The notes under the pieces are model-generated. The model had not been told where the DNA came from, ran no database searches, and worked only from the letters and a program-made list of their open reading frames with translations. From an uncultured Pelagibacteraceae bacterium (GTDB lineage Bacteria > Pseudomonadota > Alphaproteobacteria > Pelagibacterales > Pelagibacteraceae): a DNA stretch of 64,000 bases. Numbering within the stretch: position 1 is the first letter of the stretch; the number at the start of each line of letters is the position of its first letter. A program made the position numbers and the translations under genes. Shown piece after piece: positions 43,878-56,575 of this stretch. Location of the stretch: the NCBI GenBank assembly GCA_902568975.1, contig CACFSO010000001.1, positions 1 through 64,000 on the forward strand. Reading direction: 5' to 3'.

Positions 43878-45644
43878 ATGTCAAAATTGTATTCAGGTGC
43901 TGAAATTTTATTTAAGTGTTTAGAAGACCAAAATGTTAATGTCATTTTTGGTTATCCTGGAGGAGCAGTTTTACCAATATATGATGAACTTAAAAATTAT
44001 AAATCTATCAAGCATTATCTAGTAAGACATGAGCAGGGAGCAGGACACGCTGCCGAAGGTTATGCTAGATCTTCAGGAAAACCAGGAGTTTTATTAGTAA
44101 CTTCAGGACCAGGAGCAACAAACGCAGTCACTGCATTAACAGATGCGTACATGGACTCGGTTCCTTTAGTTTGTATTTCCGGACAGGTTCCAACCCATTT
44201 AATAGGGACTGATGCTTTTCAAGAATGTGATACGACAGGGATAACAAGACCATGTACAAAACATAACTGGCTTGTAAAAGATGTTAAAGATTTAGCTAAA
44301 ATAATTCATAAAGCTTTTGAAGTTGCTACAACTGGAAGGCCTGGACCTGTTTTAGTTGATATTCCAAAAGATATTCAATTTCAAAAAACAGTTTATGCAA
44401 AACATAAGAAGAAAAAAAAATTGAATGGAAAAACTTTTAATCAATATACTAAAAGTGACATTGATAAGTTGGTTAAGCTAATGAACGATTCTTCAAAACC
44501 GATTTTTTATACAGGCGGAGGCGTTATTAATTCTGGACCAAAAGCAAGTGAACTTTTAAGAGAACTTTTAGAGATGACAGGATTTCCAATTACTTCCACT
44601 TTACAAGGACTAGGAGCTTATCCAGGAGATGATAGCCAATTTTTAGGAATGCTTGGTATGCACGGATCATACGAAGCAAATAATGCCATGCATGATTGTG
44701 ATTTAATGATTAATATTGGTGCGAGATTTGATGATAGAATAACAGGAAAGATAGATGAGTTTTCTCCAAATTCTAAAAAAATTCATATTGATATTGATCC
44801 TTCTTCTATCAATAAAAATGTAAAAGTTGATTTGCCCATTGTAGGAGATGTATCCAAGGTAATTGCATCAACAATAAAAACTATAAAAAAAAATAAGCCA
44901 AATTTTGCTAAATCAAATAAGCAAAAAATTTCTAAGTGGTGGGAAAAAATTCAAAAGTGGAGATCTGTTAAATCTTTCGATTTTATTAATAGTACAGACT
45001 CAATAAAACCTCAATACGCGGTTCAAAGGCTTTATGAATTAACGAAAAATAAGGACACATATATAACAACTGAAGTTGGACAACATCAAATGTGGGCAGC
45101 TCAACATTATAAGTTTGATAAACCTAATCGTTGGATGACATCAGGAGGCTTAGGAACAATGGGCTATGGATTGCCAGCTGCAGTAGGAGTTCAGGTTGCT
45201 AACCCAAATAAACTTGTTATTGATATTGCTGGTGAAGCATCGGTATTGATGACTATGCAAGAGATGTCAACTGCAGTTCAATATAGTTTGCCTATAAAAA
45301 TTTTTATTTTGAATAATCAATATATGGGAATGGTCAGACAATGGCAGGAATTATTACATGAAAAAAATTATTCAGAAAGTTATACTGCGGCATTACCTGA
45401 TTTTGTAAAATTAGCCGAAGCTTATGGATGTGTAGGTATTAAAGCTACTAAGCCTGATGAATTAGATGACAAAATAATTGAAATGATTAATACAGATAGA
45501 CCAGTTATATTTGATTGTTTAGTTGATAAAGAGGAGAATTGTTTTCCAATGATTCCATCTGGAAAACCACATAATCAAATGCTTTTAGGCCCAAAAGATC
45601 AAAAAGAAAACAAGATAACAGGGAAAGGAAAAACTCTAGTTTAA
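43878..45644 (+). CDS. ilvB: Acetolactate synthase large subunit
   Basis: IlvB (IlvI-type) is the TPP-dependent catalytic subunit for valine, leucine and isoleucine synthesis. IFGYPGGAVLPIYDEL and VRHEQGAGHAAEGYARSSG (catalytic Glu) lie in the N-terminal domain. The TPP-binding DIAGEASVLMTMQEM...NNQYMGMVRQW region is near residues 453-493. 588 residues. It heads the branched-chain operon ilvB-ilvH-ilvC and overlaps ilvH by one base. Confidence 0.97.
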   Translation: MSKLYSGAEILFKCLEDQNVNVIFGYPGGAVLPIYDELKNYKSIKHYLVRHEQGAGHAAEGYARSSGKPGVLLVTSGPGATNAVTALTDAYMDSVPLVCISGQVPTHLIGTDAFQECDTTGITRPCTKHNWLVKDVKDLAKIIHKAFEVATTGRPGPVLVDIPKDIQFQKTVYAKHKKKKKLNGKTFNQYTKSDIDKLVKLMNDSSKPIFYTGGGVINSGPKASELLRELLEMTGFPITSTLQGLGAYPGDDSQFLGMLGMHGSYEANNAMHDCDLMINIGARFDDRITGKIDEFSPNSKKIHIDIDPSSINKNVKVDLPIVGDVSKVIASTIKTIKKNKPNFAKSNKQKISKWWEKIQKWRSVKSFDFINSTDSIKPQYAVQRLYELTKNKDTYITTEVGQHQMWAAQHYKFDKPNRWMTSGGLGTMGYGLPAAVGVQVANPNKLVIDIAGEASVLMTMQEMSTAVQYSLPIKIFILNNQYMGMVRQWQELLHEKNYSESYTAALPDFVKLAEAYGCVGIKATKPDELDDKIIEMINTDRPVIFDCLVDKEENCFPMIPSGKPHNQMLLGPKDQKENKITGKGKTLV

Positions 45645-46192
45645 TGGCTAAATCAAAATCAGCATATAGTATTCCAGGAAAGCAAGGGAGATTTGATACC
45701 CATATAATTGTTGTGTGGGTTGACAATGAGGCAGGAGTTTTAGCAAGAGTAGCAGGCTTATTTTCTGGAAGAGGGTATAATATAGAATCCTTGGCCGTTG
45801 CAGAAGTTGATTCAAAACTAAACATTTCAAGAATAACAATTGTGACCACAGGTACACCACAAGTAATAGATCAAATAAAACTTCAGTTGAAAAAACTAGT
45901 ACCTGTTCATAAAGTTGCAGATTTTAAGAGAGAAGATAAAAAAGTTATATTTAAAGAAATGGCTTTGATGAAAGTAGTAGGAAACAATCAAAAGAGAGAA
46001 AAAGCTTTAAATGCATGTAAAAAATATAATGCTATAATACTCGATAAAACTAATAAATCTGTTGTGATTCAAATTACAGCATTAAGAAGAGATATAGATT
46101 TAATGACAAAAAATTTAAAAAAATTCGGTTTAGTTAGCGTATCAAGAACTGGAGCTGTGGCAATGACCAGAGGGTCAGAAATATTTAAGTAA
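45644..46192 (+). CDS. ilvH: Acetolactate synthase regulatory subunit
   Basis: IlvH stimulates the large subunit and confers valine feedback. An N-terminal ACT domain is clear (VWVDNEAGVLARVAGLFSGRGYNIESLAV split, about 24-52), followed by a second ACT-like domain (about 105-175). It has an N-terminal extension of about 18 residues relative to short forms. 182 residues. It overlaps ilvB and is followed by ilvC after 17 bases with a Shine-Dalgarno (AGGAGA). Confidence 0.96.
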   Translation: MAKSKSAYSIPGKQGRFDTHIIVVWVDNEAGVLARVAGLFSGRGYNIESLAVAEVDSKLNISRITIVTTGTPQVIDQIKLQLKKLVPVHKVADFKREDKKVIFKEMALMKVVGNNQKREKALNACKKYNAIILDKTNKSVVIQITALRRDIDLMTKNLKKFGLVSVSRTGAVAMTRGSEIFK

Positions 46193-46200
46193 ATTTATAG

Positions 46201-47232
<1,032 letters not shown>

Positions 47233-47238
47233 TAAAAT

Positions 47239-47321
47239 TTGTCAATTTTTCATTAAATACTCTATTTTATTTTGCAATCTGAGCGAGAGCATGTATGATG
47301 CTCGAGCTAAAATTTAATTAA
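47239..47321 (+). promoter_or_regulatory. leuA leader: promoter-like sites and hairpin
   Basis: TTGTCA (47239-47244) and TATTTT (47263-47268) are 18 bases apart and may form a promoter. Downstream, GAGCAT (47287-47292) and ATGCTC (47298-47303) form a six-bp stem with a five-base loop, extendable in another register by CGAG/CTCG. No T-run follows, so it is not a terminator. I do not recognise a known riboswitch and see no leader peptide rich in leucine. Confidence 0.35.
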
Positions 47322-49944
<2,623 letters not shown>

Positions 49945-49950
49945 AAAATT

Positions 49951-50802
49951 ATGGCAGCGAGTAGGGACGACTTTGTAATAGCTATTCGTTCAGCGTTTTT
50001 AAAGAAAAGCAATAAACAAAGATTTTCATTAATTGGATTAATATTTTCTTCAATAGTATTAATTTTTTTAACTGGAATTAAGTTGCCCGCTATTAACTAC
50101 TTAAAATCTGGAATAAGTGAAGTTGTTTATAGAGTTTCTTTTATTGCATCAATTCCTGAAAAACAATTCTCGAAAATTTCTTTATTAATAAATAATCATT
50201 TTCAAATGTATAATGAATTCGAAATTTTAACAAATAAAGTCAAAGAACTTCAGTCAATTGATAGAAATAATATTTTTGTCATATCAGAAAATAATAGATT
50301 AAAAAAAATAGTAGATGATTATATTGATATTTCTGATGAATTAATGGCTAAAGTTTTATTGGATAAGGATAGTCCTTTTTTTAAATCTATAATTGTTAAC
50401 AGAGGTAGCAAAGACAATGTTCATAATGGAATGGCAGTCCTTGACGGAAGATATTTAGTAGGAAAAATTGTTGAAACAAACTATTCTACTGCTCGAGTTT
50501 TATTAATATCAGATTTAAACAGTAAAATTCCAGTTATTATAGAGCCTGGTAATATTCAATCAATATTATCTGGTACAGGAAAGAAAAAAGGTAAAATTCA
50601 ATATTTGGAGGAGGAATATAATTTAGATAAAGGAAATTTAGTTTTTACATCAGGTTCAGGAGGCATATTTAAAGCTGGAATTCCTATTGGAACAATTGAT
50701 GAAAATTTGAGTTACAGTGTAGTTTTTTTTTCAGACCTATCACAGCTTAATTTTGTTAATTTAGTTTCTTATAAAAAAAGTAATGAAAATGTCAGTAAGT
50801 AA
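49951..50802 (+). CDS. mreC: Rod-shape protein MreC
   Basis: MreC is a bitopic periplasmic scaffold of the elongasome. It has one membrane helix (about 25-42), a coiled coil (about 75-110) and a beta-barrel core with VNRGSKDNVHNGMAVLDGRYLVGKIVETNYSTARVLLISDLNSKIPV split over about 150-195. 283 residues. It overlaps mreD by 20 bases. Confidence 0.93.
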   Translation: MAASRDDFVIAIRSAFLKKSNKQRFSLIGLIFSSIVLIFLTGIKLPAINYLKSGISEVVYRVSFIASIPEKQFSKISLLINNHFQMYNEFEILTNKVKELQSIDRNNIFVISENNRLKKIVDDYIDISDELMAKVLLDKDSPFFKSIIVNRGSKDNVHNGMAVLDGRYLVGKIVETNYSTARVLLISDLNSKIPVIIEPGNIQSILSGTGKKKGKIQYLEEEYNLDKGNLVFTSGSGGIFKAGIPIGTIDENLSYSVVFFSDLSQLNFVNLVSYKKSNENVSK

Positions 50803-51307
50803 AAAAAACAAAATAACTAAAAAAATATTTTCTTTTGCACCATTATTATTATTATACATTGCGGTATTAAATGAAGCAGATTTAAATTATTTAGGATATA
50901 AATATTTTTCTTTTAATTTTCCATTTATACTCATTTATTATTGGAGTTTAAAAAGATCAGAAAGTATAGGTTATGGTTATATATTCATAGCAGGTTTATT
51001 TAATGATGTTGTGGTTGGTTTTCCTATTGGCATAAGTAGTCTTACATATTTAATCATTTGTGGTTTTGCTGCTTATTTGAGAAATATAACTTTGAGACCA
51101 AACATAATAAATGATTGGTTATTTTTTTTAATTACAATTTTAGTCGCCAATTCAATAAATTATTTTTTATTAATTACATTCTTTTCGATTGAAATAAATT
51201 ATTACGAGTTAAGTGGAAATTTATTTTTCACATTTTTTTTATATTATATATTTGCCTATATCTTTAATTTTTATCAAAGAATAGTTTTTAAGGATTCAAA
51301 TGATTAG
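50783..51307 (+). CDS. mreD: Rod-shape membrane protein MreD
   Basis: This 174-residue polytopic membrane protein has about five hydrophobic helices and a GYGYIFIAGLFNDVVVGFPIGISSL stretch split near 57-81, typical of MreD. Conservation is low, so the call relies strongly on position between mreC and mrdA. A second ATG two codons later (50789) could also be the start. It overlaps mrdA by eight bases. Confidence 0.88.
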   Translation: MKMSVSKKNKITKKIFSFAPLLLLYIAVLNEADLNYLGYKYFSFNFPFILIYYWSLKRSESIGYGYIFIAGLFNDVVVGFPIGISSLTYLIICGFAAYLRNITLRPNIINDWLFFLITILVANSINYFLLITFFSIEINYYELSGNLFFTFFLYYIFAYIFNFYQRIVFKDSND

Positions 51308-53267
51308 TGATAGCGGAGAGTCTGGTTTTAAAAAATTAAACACTATTAATAGGAGAATGTTTATTTTATCAGCTGCAAAAGCTGTTGTTTTTTTTGGCAT
51401 AGTGGGAAGACTTTTCTCGTTACAAATTAATGAAAATAAAAAATATTTAACTCTTTCAGATAAAAACAGATTAAGAGAATCAAGGTTGCCACCAGTAAGA
51501 GGTGAGTTTATAGATTTTTTTGGAGAAACTATTGCGGGAAACTTAAGAGTTTACCAATTACATGTTGTACCTGAGCAGGTAGAAAATTTCAAATATTTAA
51601 TGGTAAGATTAAAAGATATATTAAATTTTGATAATAAGAAATTATCCAAGTTAATAAAAAAGAAAAATAAACAAAAACCATGGGAAACTTTAGTTATTTC
51701 AGAAAATTTAACTTGGGATGAATTTTCTAAAATTAATTTTTATTTACATGAATTATCTGGAGCAAAGCCAGTAATTTCAGTTGGAAGAAGCTATCCTTAC
51801 AGTGAAAGTTATACTCATATTTTAGGTTATGTTTCACAAGTAAGCACAGAAGATTTGATAAATAATGAAGTAATTAAAGATAGAAACGTTCCAGGTCTAA
51901 GAGTTGGTAAATCAGGATTAGAAAAAAAGTTTGAGAATGAATTAATTGGAACTAATAGTATTCAACGTTACGAAGTAAATGCATACGGAAAAAGAATAAA
52001 TCAAATTGATCATGTTGAAGGAAAAAAAGGAAAAAATATCAAGTTAACAATTGATACCGAAGTTCAAAATTTAACTCGTGAATTATTACAAAATAAGGCA
52101 GGTTCAATAAGTGTTATGGATATTTATACTGGAGAGATTATAGCTATGAATTCTGCACCTTCATTTGATCCAAATTTATTTTTGTATGGTATTGATGAAA
52201 AAAAATGGAAACAAATAAAAAAAGATCCACTTAAGCCATTAATTAATAAAACTCTATCAGGGTTATATTCTCCGGGATCTACTATAAAACCTTTAGTTGC
52301 TCTTTCAGCTTTAGAAAATGATGTGATTAATCCTAATATGATAGTTAAGTGTGAAGGTAAAATTGAAATGTATGGTCATACTTATCACTGTTGGAAAAAA
52401 AAGGGACATGGTCACATGAAACTTAGCAATGCAATAAAACAATCATGTGATACATATTTTTATGAGGTCGCTAGGTTACTAGGAGTCGATAGATTAAATT
52501 TAACAGCAAAAAAATTTGGCTTAGGAGAAAAAGTTTTGGGAAATTATTATAGCAATGAAAAAGCAGGCATTGTTCCTTCAACTAAATGGAAAAAAGAAAA
52601 TATAGGTCAAAATTGGTACTTAGGTGAAACTTTTATTACCGGTATAGGCCAAGGCTACATACAAACAAATCCATTGCAATTATGTTTAATGACAGCTCAA
52701 CTAGCAAATGGAGGATTTAAAATTTTTCCAAAAATTGTTTTCGACAAAAATCAAGAAACAGTAGAACAAATAAAATATAAAATGTTAAAATCAGCAGAAG
52801 CAAAAAAAGAAGATGAAAGTAATTTTGCCAAAGTAAAGGATGAATTATTAAAATCTAAAATTAAGCAATATAGCCCTCTATATAACAACTCAGAAAATGT
52901 AAAATTTGTTTTAGATGCTATGTTTAGATCAACCAATGAAATTTATGGCACTTCGTATGCTTCTAGAATTGATAATCCAAAATATCAATTTGCAGGTAAA
53001 ACAGGAACATCTCAGGTAAAAAAAATTACAGAGAAAGAACGAGAATTAGATTTAGCTATTGAAAAAATTCCATATAAACAAAGAGATCATGCATGGTTTA
53101 TTGCATTTGGACCCTATAAGGACCCAAGATATGCAGTAACAGTTTTAGTCGAGCACGGTGGATCAGGAGGTAAAACGGCTGCACCGATAGCTAAAAAATT
53201 AATTAAATATGTAATAGATAGACATGATTTAAGAGAAGAATATAGGAAAATTAATTTAAAATCTTAA
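51300..53267 (+). CDS. mrdA: Peptidoglycan transpeptidase PBP2 (MrdA)
   Basis: PBP2 is the elongation-specific class B PBP that works with RodA. It has one membrane helix (about 20-40) and the pedestal RLPPVRGEFIDFFGETIAGN. The transpeptidase motifs are SPGSTIKP (Ser nucleophile, about residue 326), SCD (QSCDTYFYE) and KTGTSQVK. 655 residues. It overlaps mreD and is followed by rodA after two bases. Confidence 0.96.
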   Translation: MISDSGESGFKKLNTINRRMFILSAAKAVVFFGIVGRLFSLQINENKKYLTLSDKNRLRESRLPPVRGEFIDFFGETIAGNLRVYQLHVVPEQVENFKYLMVRLKDILNFDNKKLSKLIKKKNKQKPWETLVISENLTWDEFSKINFYLHELSGAKPVISVGRSYPYSESYTHILGYVSQVSTEDLINNEVIKDRNVPGLRVGKSGLEKKFENELIGTNSIQRYEVNAYGKRINQIDHVEGKKGKNIKLTIDTEVQNLTRELLQNKAGSISVMDIYTGEIIAMNSAPSFDPNLFLYGIDEKKWKQIKKDPLKPLINKTLSGLYSPGSTIKPLVALSALENDVINPNMIVKCEGKIEMYGHTYHCWKKKGHGHMKLSNAIKQSCDTYFYEVARLLGVDRLNLTAKKFGLGEKVLGNYYSNEKAGIVPSTKWKKENIGQNWYLGETFITGIGQGYIQTNPLQLCLMTAQLANGGFKIFPKIVFDKNQETVEQIKYKMLKSAEAKKEDESNFAKVKDELLKSKIKQYSPLYNNSENVKFVLDAMFRSTNEIYGTSYASRIDNPKYQFAGKTGTSQVKKITEKERELDLAIEKIPYKQRDHAWFIAFGPYKDPRYAVTVLVEHGGSGGKTAAPIAKKLIKYVIDRHDLREEYRKINLKS

Positions 53268-53269
53268 TT

Positions 53270-54391
53270 ATGAGACATGCATCATATTCAAATCAGTTAA
53301 CTTTTTTTCAAAAGCTAAGATCTATAGATTATTTATTGCTCTTTTGTATAATTTTAATTGGTATTGCGAGCTGGTTTGCCATGTATTCTACAGATGGAGG
53401 TGAAATTCTTTATCATACAAGAAGTCATGTAATAAGATTTTCAATTTTTTTTGTAATGATGATTATCCTTTCATTTGTAAATATTAAAATATGGTATTCT
53501 TCAGCATATTTTTTTTATTTTATAACCTTATTATTATTATTTTGGGCTTCTCTTTATGGTATAACAGCATCTGGTTCAAAGAGATGGATAAATTTATATT
53601 TTTTAAATTTGCAACCATCTGAACTAATGAAAATTGCTATAATAGTATGCTTTGCTAAGTACTATAATCGAATGCAAGTTGTTAGCGCAAATAAATTAAA
53701 AAATCTTTTATTTCCTTTATTAATACTTATTTTGCCAATTTTTTTAGTAGTTTCACAACCTGATTTAGGAACATCAATTTTAATAGCTTTAAGTGGACTA
53801 ATAGTTTTATGGTTAGCTGGAATAAATATTAAATATTTTATTTATTCTACATTAGTATTTATAATTTCAGCTCCATTTATTATTTCTTTTTTAAAACCAT
53901 ATCAAAAACTAAGAATATTGACTTTTTTTAATCCTGATAAAGATCCGCTCGGTGCAGGATATCAGATTATACAATCAAAAATTGCAGTTGGTTCTGGAGG
54001 ATTATACGGAAAAGGATTCTTGAAAGGGACGCAAGGTTATTTAGAATTTTTACCTGAAAAACATACTGATTTTATTTTTACTCTTTTTTCAGAGGAATTT
54101 GGATTTATAGGTTCAGTAGTAATATTGTTAATTTATGCAGTAATTATTATCAGAATATTGAGAATAGGATCACTTTCGAGGAGTTATTTTGGCAGATTAT
54201 TTTGCTATGGATTTGCGTCTGCAATCTTTATTTACATATTTGTGAATATGAGCATGGTTCTTGGCTTATTACCAATAGTTGGATCTCCTCTCCCAATAAT
54301 GTCCTATGGAGGCTCATCAATGTTAGCTACAATGATTGGATTTGCAATTGTAATGAGTACAAAAATTTATCACAATCAATTTATTACATAA
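53270..54391 (+). CDS. rodA: SEDS peptidoglycan polymerase RodA
   Basis: RodA is the glycosyltransferase of the elongasome. It has about ten membrane segments, GSKRWINLYFLNLQPSELMKI (split about 103-123), VSQPDLGTSILIALSG, LPEKHTDFIFTLFSEEFG (catalytic Asp region) and the C-terminal PLPIMSYGGSSML. It pairs with the upstream PBP2 gene, in parallel to ftsW-ftsI in the dcw cluster. 373 residues. Confidence 0.95.
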   Translation: MRHASYSNQLTFFQKLRSIDYLLLFCIILIGIASWFAMYSTDGGEILYHTRSHVIRFSIFFVMMIILSFVNIKIWYSSAYFFYFITLLLLFWASLYGITASGSKRWINLYFLNLQPSELMKIAIIVCFAKYYNRMQVVSANKLKNLLFPLLILILPIFLVVSQPDLGTSILIALSGLIVLWLAGINIKYFIYSTLVFIISAPFIISFLKPYQKLRILTFFNPDKDPLGAGYQIIQSKIAVGSGGLYGKGFLKGTQGYLEFLPEKHTDFIFTLFSEEFGFIGSVVILLIYAVIIIRILRIGSLSRSYFGRLFCYGFASAIFIYIFVNMSMVLGLLPIVGSPLPIMSYGGSSMLATMIGFAIVMSTKIYHNQFIT

Positions 54392-54413
54392 AATAGATTT
54401 TTCAGTGACTATT

Positions 54414-54441
54414 TTGACACTAGAATTATCATATTTAAATT
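54414..54441 (+). promoter_or_regulatory. Putative promoter of the DadA-like gene
   Basis: A perfect -35 consensus TTGACA (54414-54419) is followed after 16 bases by TAAATT (54436-54441). It lies in the 65-base spacer after rodA and 16 bases before the next ATG. Confidence 0.45.
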
Positions 54442-54456
54442 TTATATAATCATTAC

Positions 54457-55695
54457 ATGGAAAAATTAAAAATAGGAATCATTGGGGCGGGCATACAAGG
54501 CGTCTGCAACGCTTTGTTTCTTCAAAAAAAAGGTTTTGATGTAACATTATTCGACAAAGATGAACCTGGAAATTTTGCATCATACGGTAATGCAGGTCAT
54601 TTTTCACCTTATGCTTCTTTGTGTTTAAATCGTCCAGATATTTTATTTGATGTCCCATCAATGCTGTTTAACTCAAAAGGACCTCTTTCAATTAAATGGA
54701 ACTATATTCCAAAAATGATCCCATGGTTCATTCAGTTTATCAAAAACTGTACCGAAAAAAAAATGATGCACACTGCAAAAAATATGCATCAAATACTAGA
54801 TCTTTCTCTTTCTTCATTTGATGAACTTTTTGAAGAAGTAGATGTTTCAGGTTTAGTTGAAAGTAAGGGAATTATGTATGTGTGGAATGATAAAAATCTA
54901 AAAAGTAGAGATTTAGAAATTAAAATACGAGATCAATTAGGTGTAAAACAACAGCTTTTATCAAAAAAAGATGTACATGATTTAGAACCTAATCTTAAAC
55001 CATTTTACCATGCTGGAGTTTTGTATGATTATGCAAGACACACAACAAATCCCAAAAAAGTTTTATTAAAATTATTTGAAAACTTTTTACAAAAGGGAGG
55101 CAAATTTTTAAAGTTAGATATCAAAAATTTAGATTTTGATGATGATAAACCTATAATTAGATCAGAAGTAAAAAGATTTGTTTTTGACAGAATTGTTATT
55201 GCTTGTGGTGCATTTTCTAAAAAACTTACTGATAAACTTCATGAGAACATTCCGTTAGATACTGAAAGGGGTTATCATGTTCATTTTAAAAACTGCCAAC
55301 ATTTATTAACACGTCCTATTATTTACTTAAATGAGGCATTTGGTTTAACACCAATGCAACAAGGACTTAGAGTTGTTGGCACCGTTGAATTTGGTGGACT
55401 AAATAATCCATTATCAAAGGCAAGGATAAAAAATTTAATTGTTAATGCCAACAATATTTTAGATGGTTTGCCTGAACATAGCGACGAATGGCTTGGATTT
55501 AGACCAACCTTACCAGATTTTTTACCAGTAATAGGGCAATCTAAAAATTATAAAAATGTTTATTATTCTTTTGGACACCACCATTTAGGTTGGACGTTAG
55601 GAGCAATTTCTGGGAAAATTATTGCAGGATTAGTAGCTGGTGAAAATACTAATTTAGATCTTAGTGCTTATAGTTCTCAACGATTTAGCACTTGA
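54457..55695 (+). CDS. DadA-like FAD-dependent amino-acid dehydrogenase
   Basis: This is a DAO-family flavoenzyme of 412 residues. The dinucleotide motif is IGIIGAGIQGVCNALFLQKKG (split at 6-26), with an FAD-binding acidic end (VTLFDKD). FASYGNAGHFSPYASLCL follows as in D-amino-acid dehydrogenases, and a C-terminal LGFRPTLPDFLPVIGQS (about 348-364) completes the substrate and FAD site. It probably oxidises D- or secondary amino acids to keto acids. It ends in a 19-base overlap with the convergent arginase-family gene. Confidence 0.85.
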   Translation: MEKLKIGIIGAGIQGVCNALFLQKKGFDVTLFDKDEPGNFASYGNAGHFSPYASLCLNRPDILFDVPSMLFNSKGPLSIKWNYIPKMIPWFIQFIKNCTEKKMMHTAKNMHQILDLSLSSFDELFEEVDVSGLVESKGIMYVWNDKNLKSRDLEIKIRDQLGVKQQLLSKKDVHDLEPNLKPFYHAGVLYDYARHTTNPKKVLLKLFENFLQKGGKFLKLDIKNLDFDDDKPIIRSEVKRFVFDRIVIACGAFSKKLTDKLHENIPLDTERGYHVHFKNCQHLLTRPIIYLNEAFGLTPMQQGLRVVGTVEFGGLNNPLSKARIKNLIVNANNILDGLPEHSDEWLGFRPTLPDFLPVIGQSKNYKNVYYSFGHHHLGWTLGAISGKIIAGLVAGENTNLDLSAYSSQRFST

Positions 55696-56573
55696 AGCAG
55701 CAAAGCAATTAATCTTATAGCTGCATTTAGGGATAAATTTTTAATATCTTTTTTAGGAGCAAATTCAAGAATATTTGCACCAACTAATTTTCTTTTCTTT
55801 GCAATTTCTATTATTATTTCTACTATTTTGGAAACTCCGGGACCTCCAGGCGATCTTGTTTCAACAGCTGGAAATTCTTTTGGATTCAGTCCATCAAGAT
55901 CTAGGGTTAAATAGACATAAGAATTCTTTGGAATTCCTATCAACATCTTTTTAGCTGACATACTAATCATTTTTTGGTCGGTTATTATTTTGCTCCCCCA
56001 TTTTTTTGCATCTTTAAAGTCTTTTGATTTTGATGTTCCCATTCCTCTTAGTCCAATTTGCGTCATGCCTTTAATCCATGGCATTTCAGAAGCTCTTCTC
56101 ATTACATTAGATCTTCCAAATTTTTCTCCATATAATTTATTTATCCAATCTAAATGAGCATCTATTTGAACTAAATATATTTTAGATAAAGGTTCTAATC
56201 CTGCAATAGCAGGAATAGCAACAGAGTCATCACCTCCGACTACTAAAAATTTATTTCTTTTTCGAGTTAATTCTCTAATAGAGTTTTTTAAATTATTCCT
56301 GTCCTTTGTAGAATTTTTTGATAATCTAAAATTTCCTGTATCAATAATATTCGATTTTCTTTTTAAAAAAACAGAGTTTGTATCAAAATCCCAGCTACCT
56401 ATTCTTTTTGAAAATTTTTGACTTTCTTTTCGAAGAATTTTTGGAGCAGAAGAGCAATAATCTTTTTTGTTTTTATAATGAGTAATAGTTGGAACGGATA
56501 ATATAGCTAATTGTTTCGGTTTAATATTTTTGATTTTTTCTATCTTACAATTAAAATATCCTTTTTTTTTCAC
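55677..56573 (-). CDS. Arginase/agmatinase-family ureohydrolase with variant metal site
   Basis: This family hydrolyses guanidino compounds at a di-manganese site. The fold is clear, but ligands vary. The usual GGDHS is GGDDS (about residue 116), DAHxD is intact (QIDAHLDW), and SxDxDxxDP reads TLDLDGLNP, keeping both ligand aspartates. The GGDDS form occurs in some agmatinase-like proteins, to my recollection. Start is GTG two bases after the stop of the upstream secreted-protein gene, so they are coupled. 298 residues. Substrate unknown; guanidino-acid or formimino-amino-acid hydrolysis is possible. Confidence 0.8.
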   Translation of the reverse strand: MKKKGYFNCKIEKIKNIKPKQLAILSVPTITHYKNKKDYCSSAPKILRKESQKFSKRIGSWDFDTNSVFLKRKSNIIDTGNFRLSKNSTKDRNNLKNSIRELTRKRNKFLVVGGDDSVAIPAIAGLEPLSKIYLVQIDAHLDWINKLYGEKFGRSNVMRRASEMPWIKGMTQIGLRGMGTSKSKDFKDAKKWGSKIITDQKMISMSAKKMLIGIPKNSYVYLTLDLDGLNPKEFPAVETRSPGGPGVSKIVEIIIEIAKKRKLVGANILEFAPKKDIKNLSLNAAIRLIALLLQVLNR

Positions 56574-56575
56574 AA

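Noticed and set aside
47239..47321. SAM-type or other known riboswitch upstream of leuA
   Set aside because: The spacer is too short and lacks the conserved cores I know, with only a single hairpin present.
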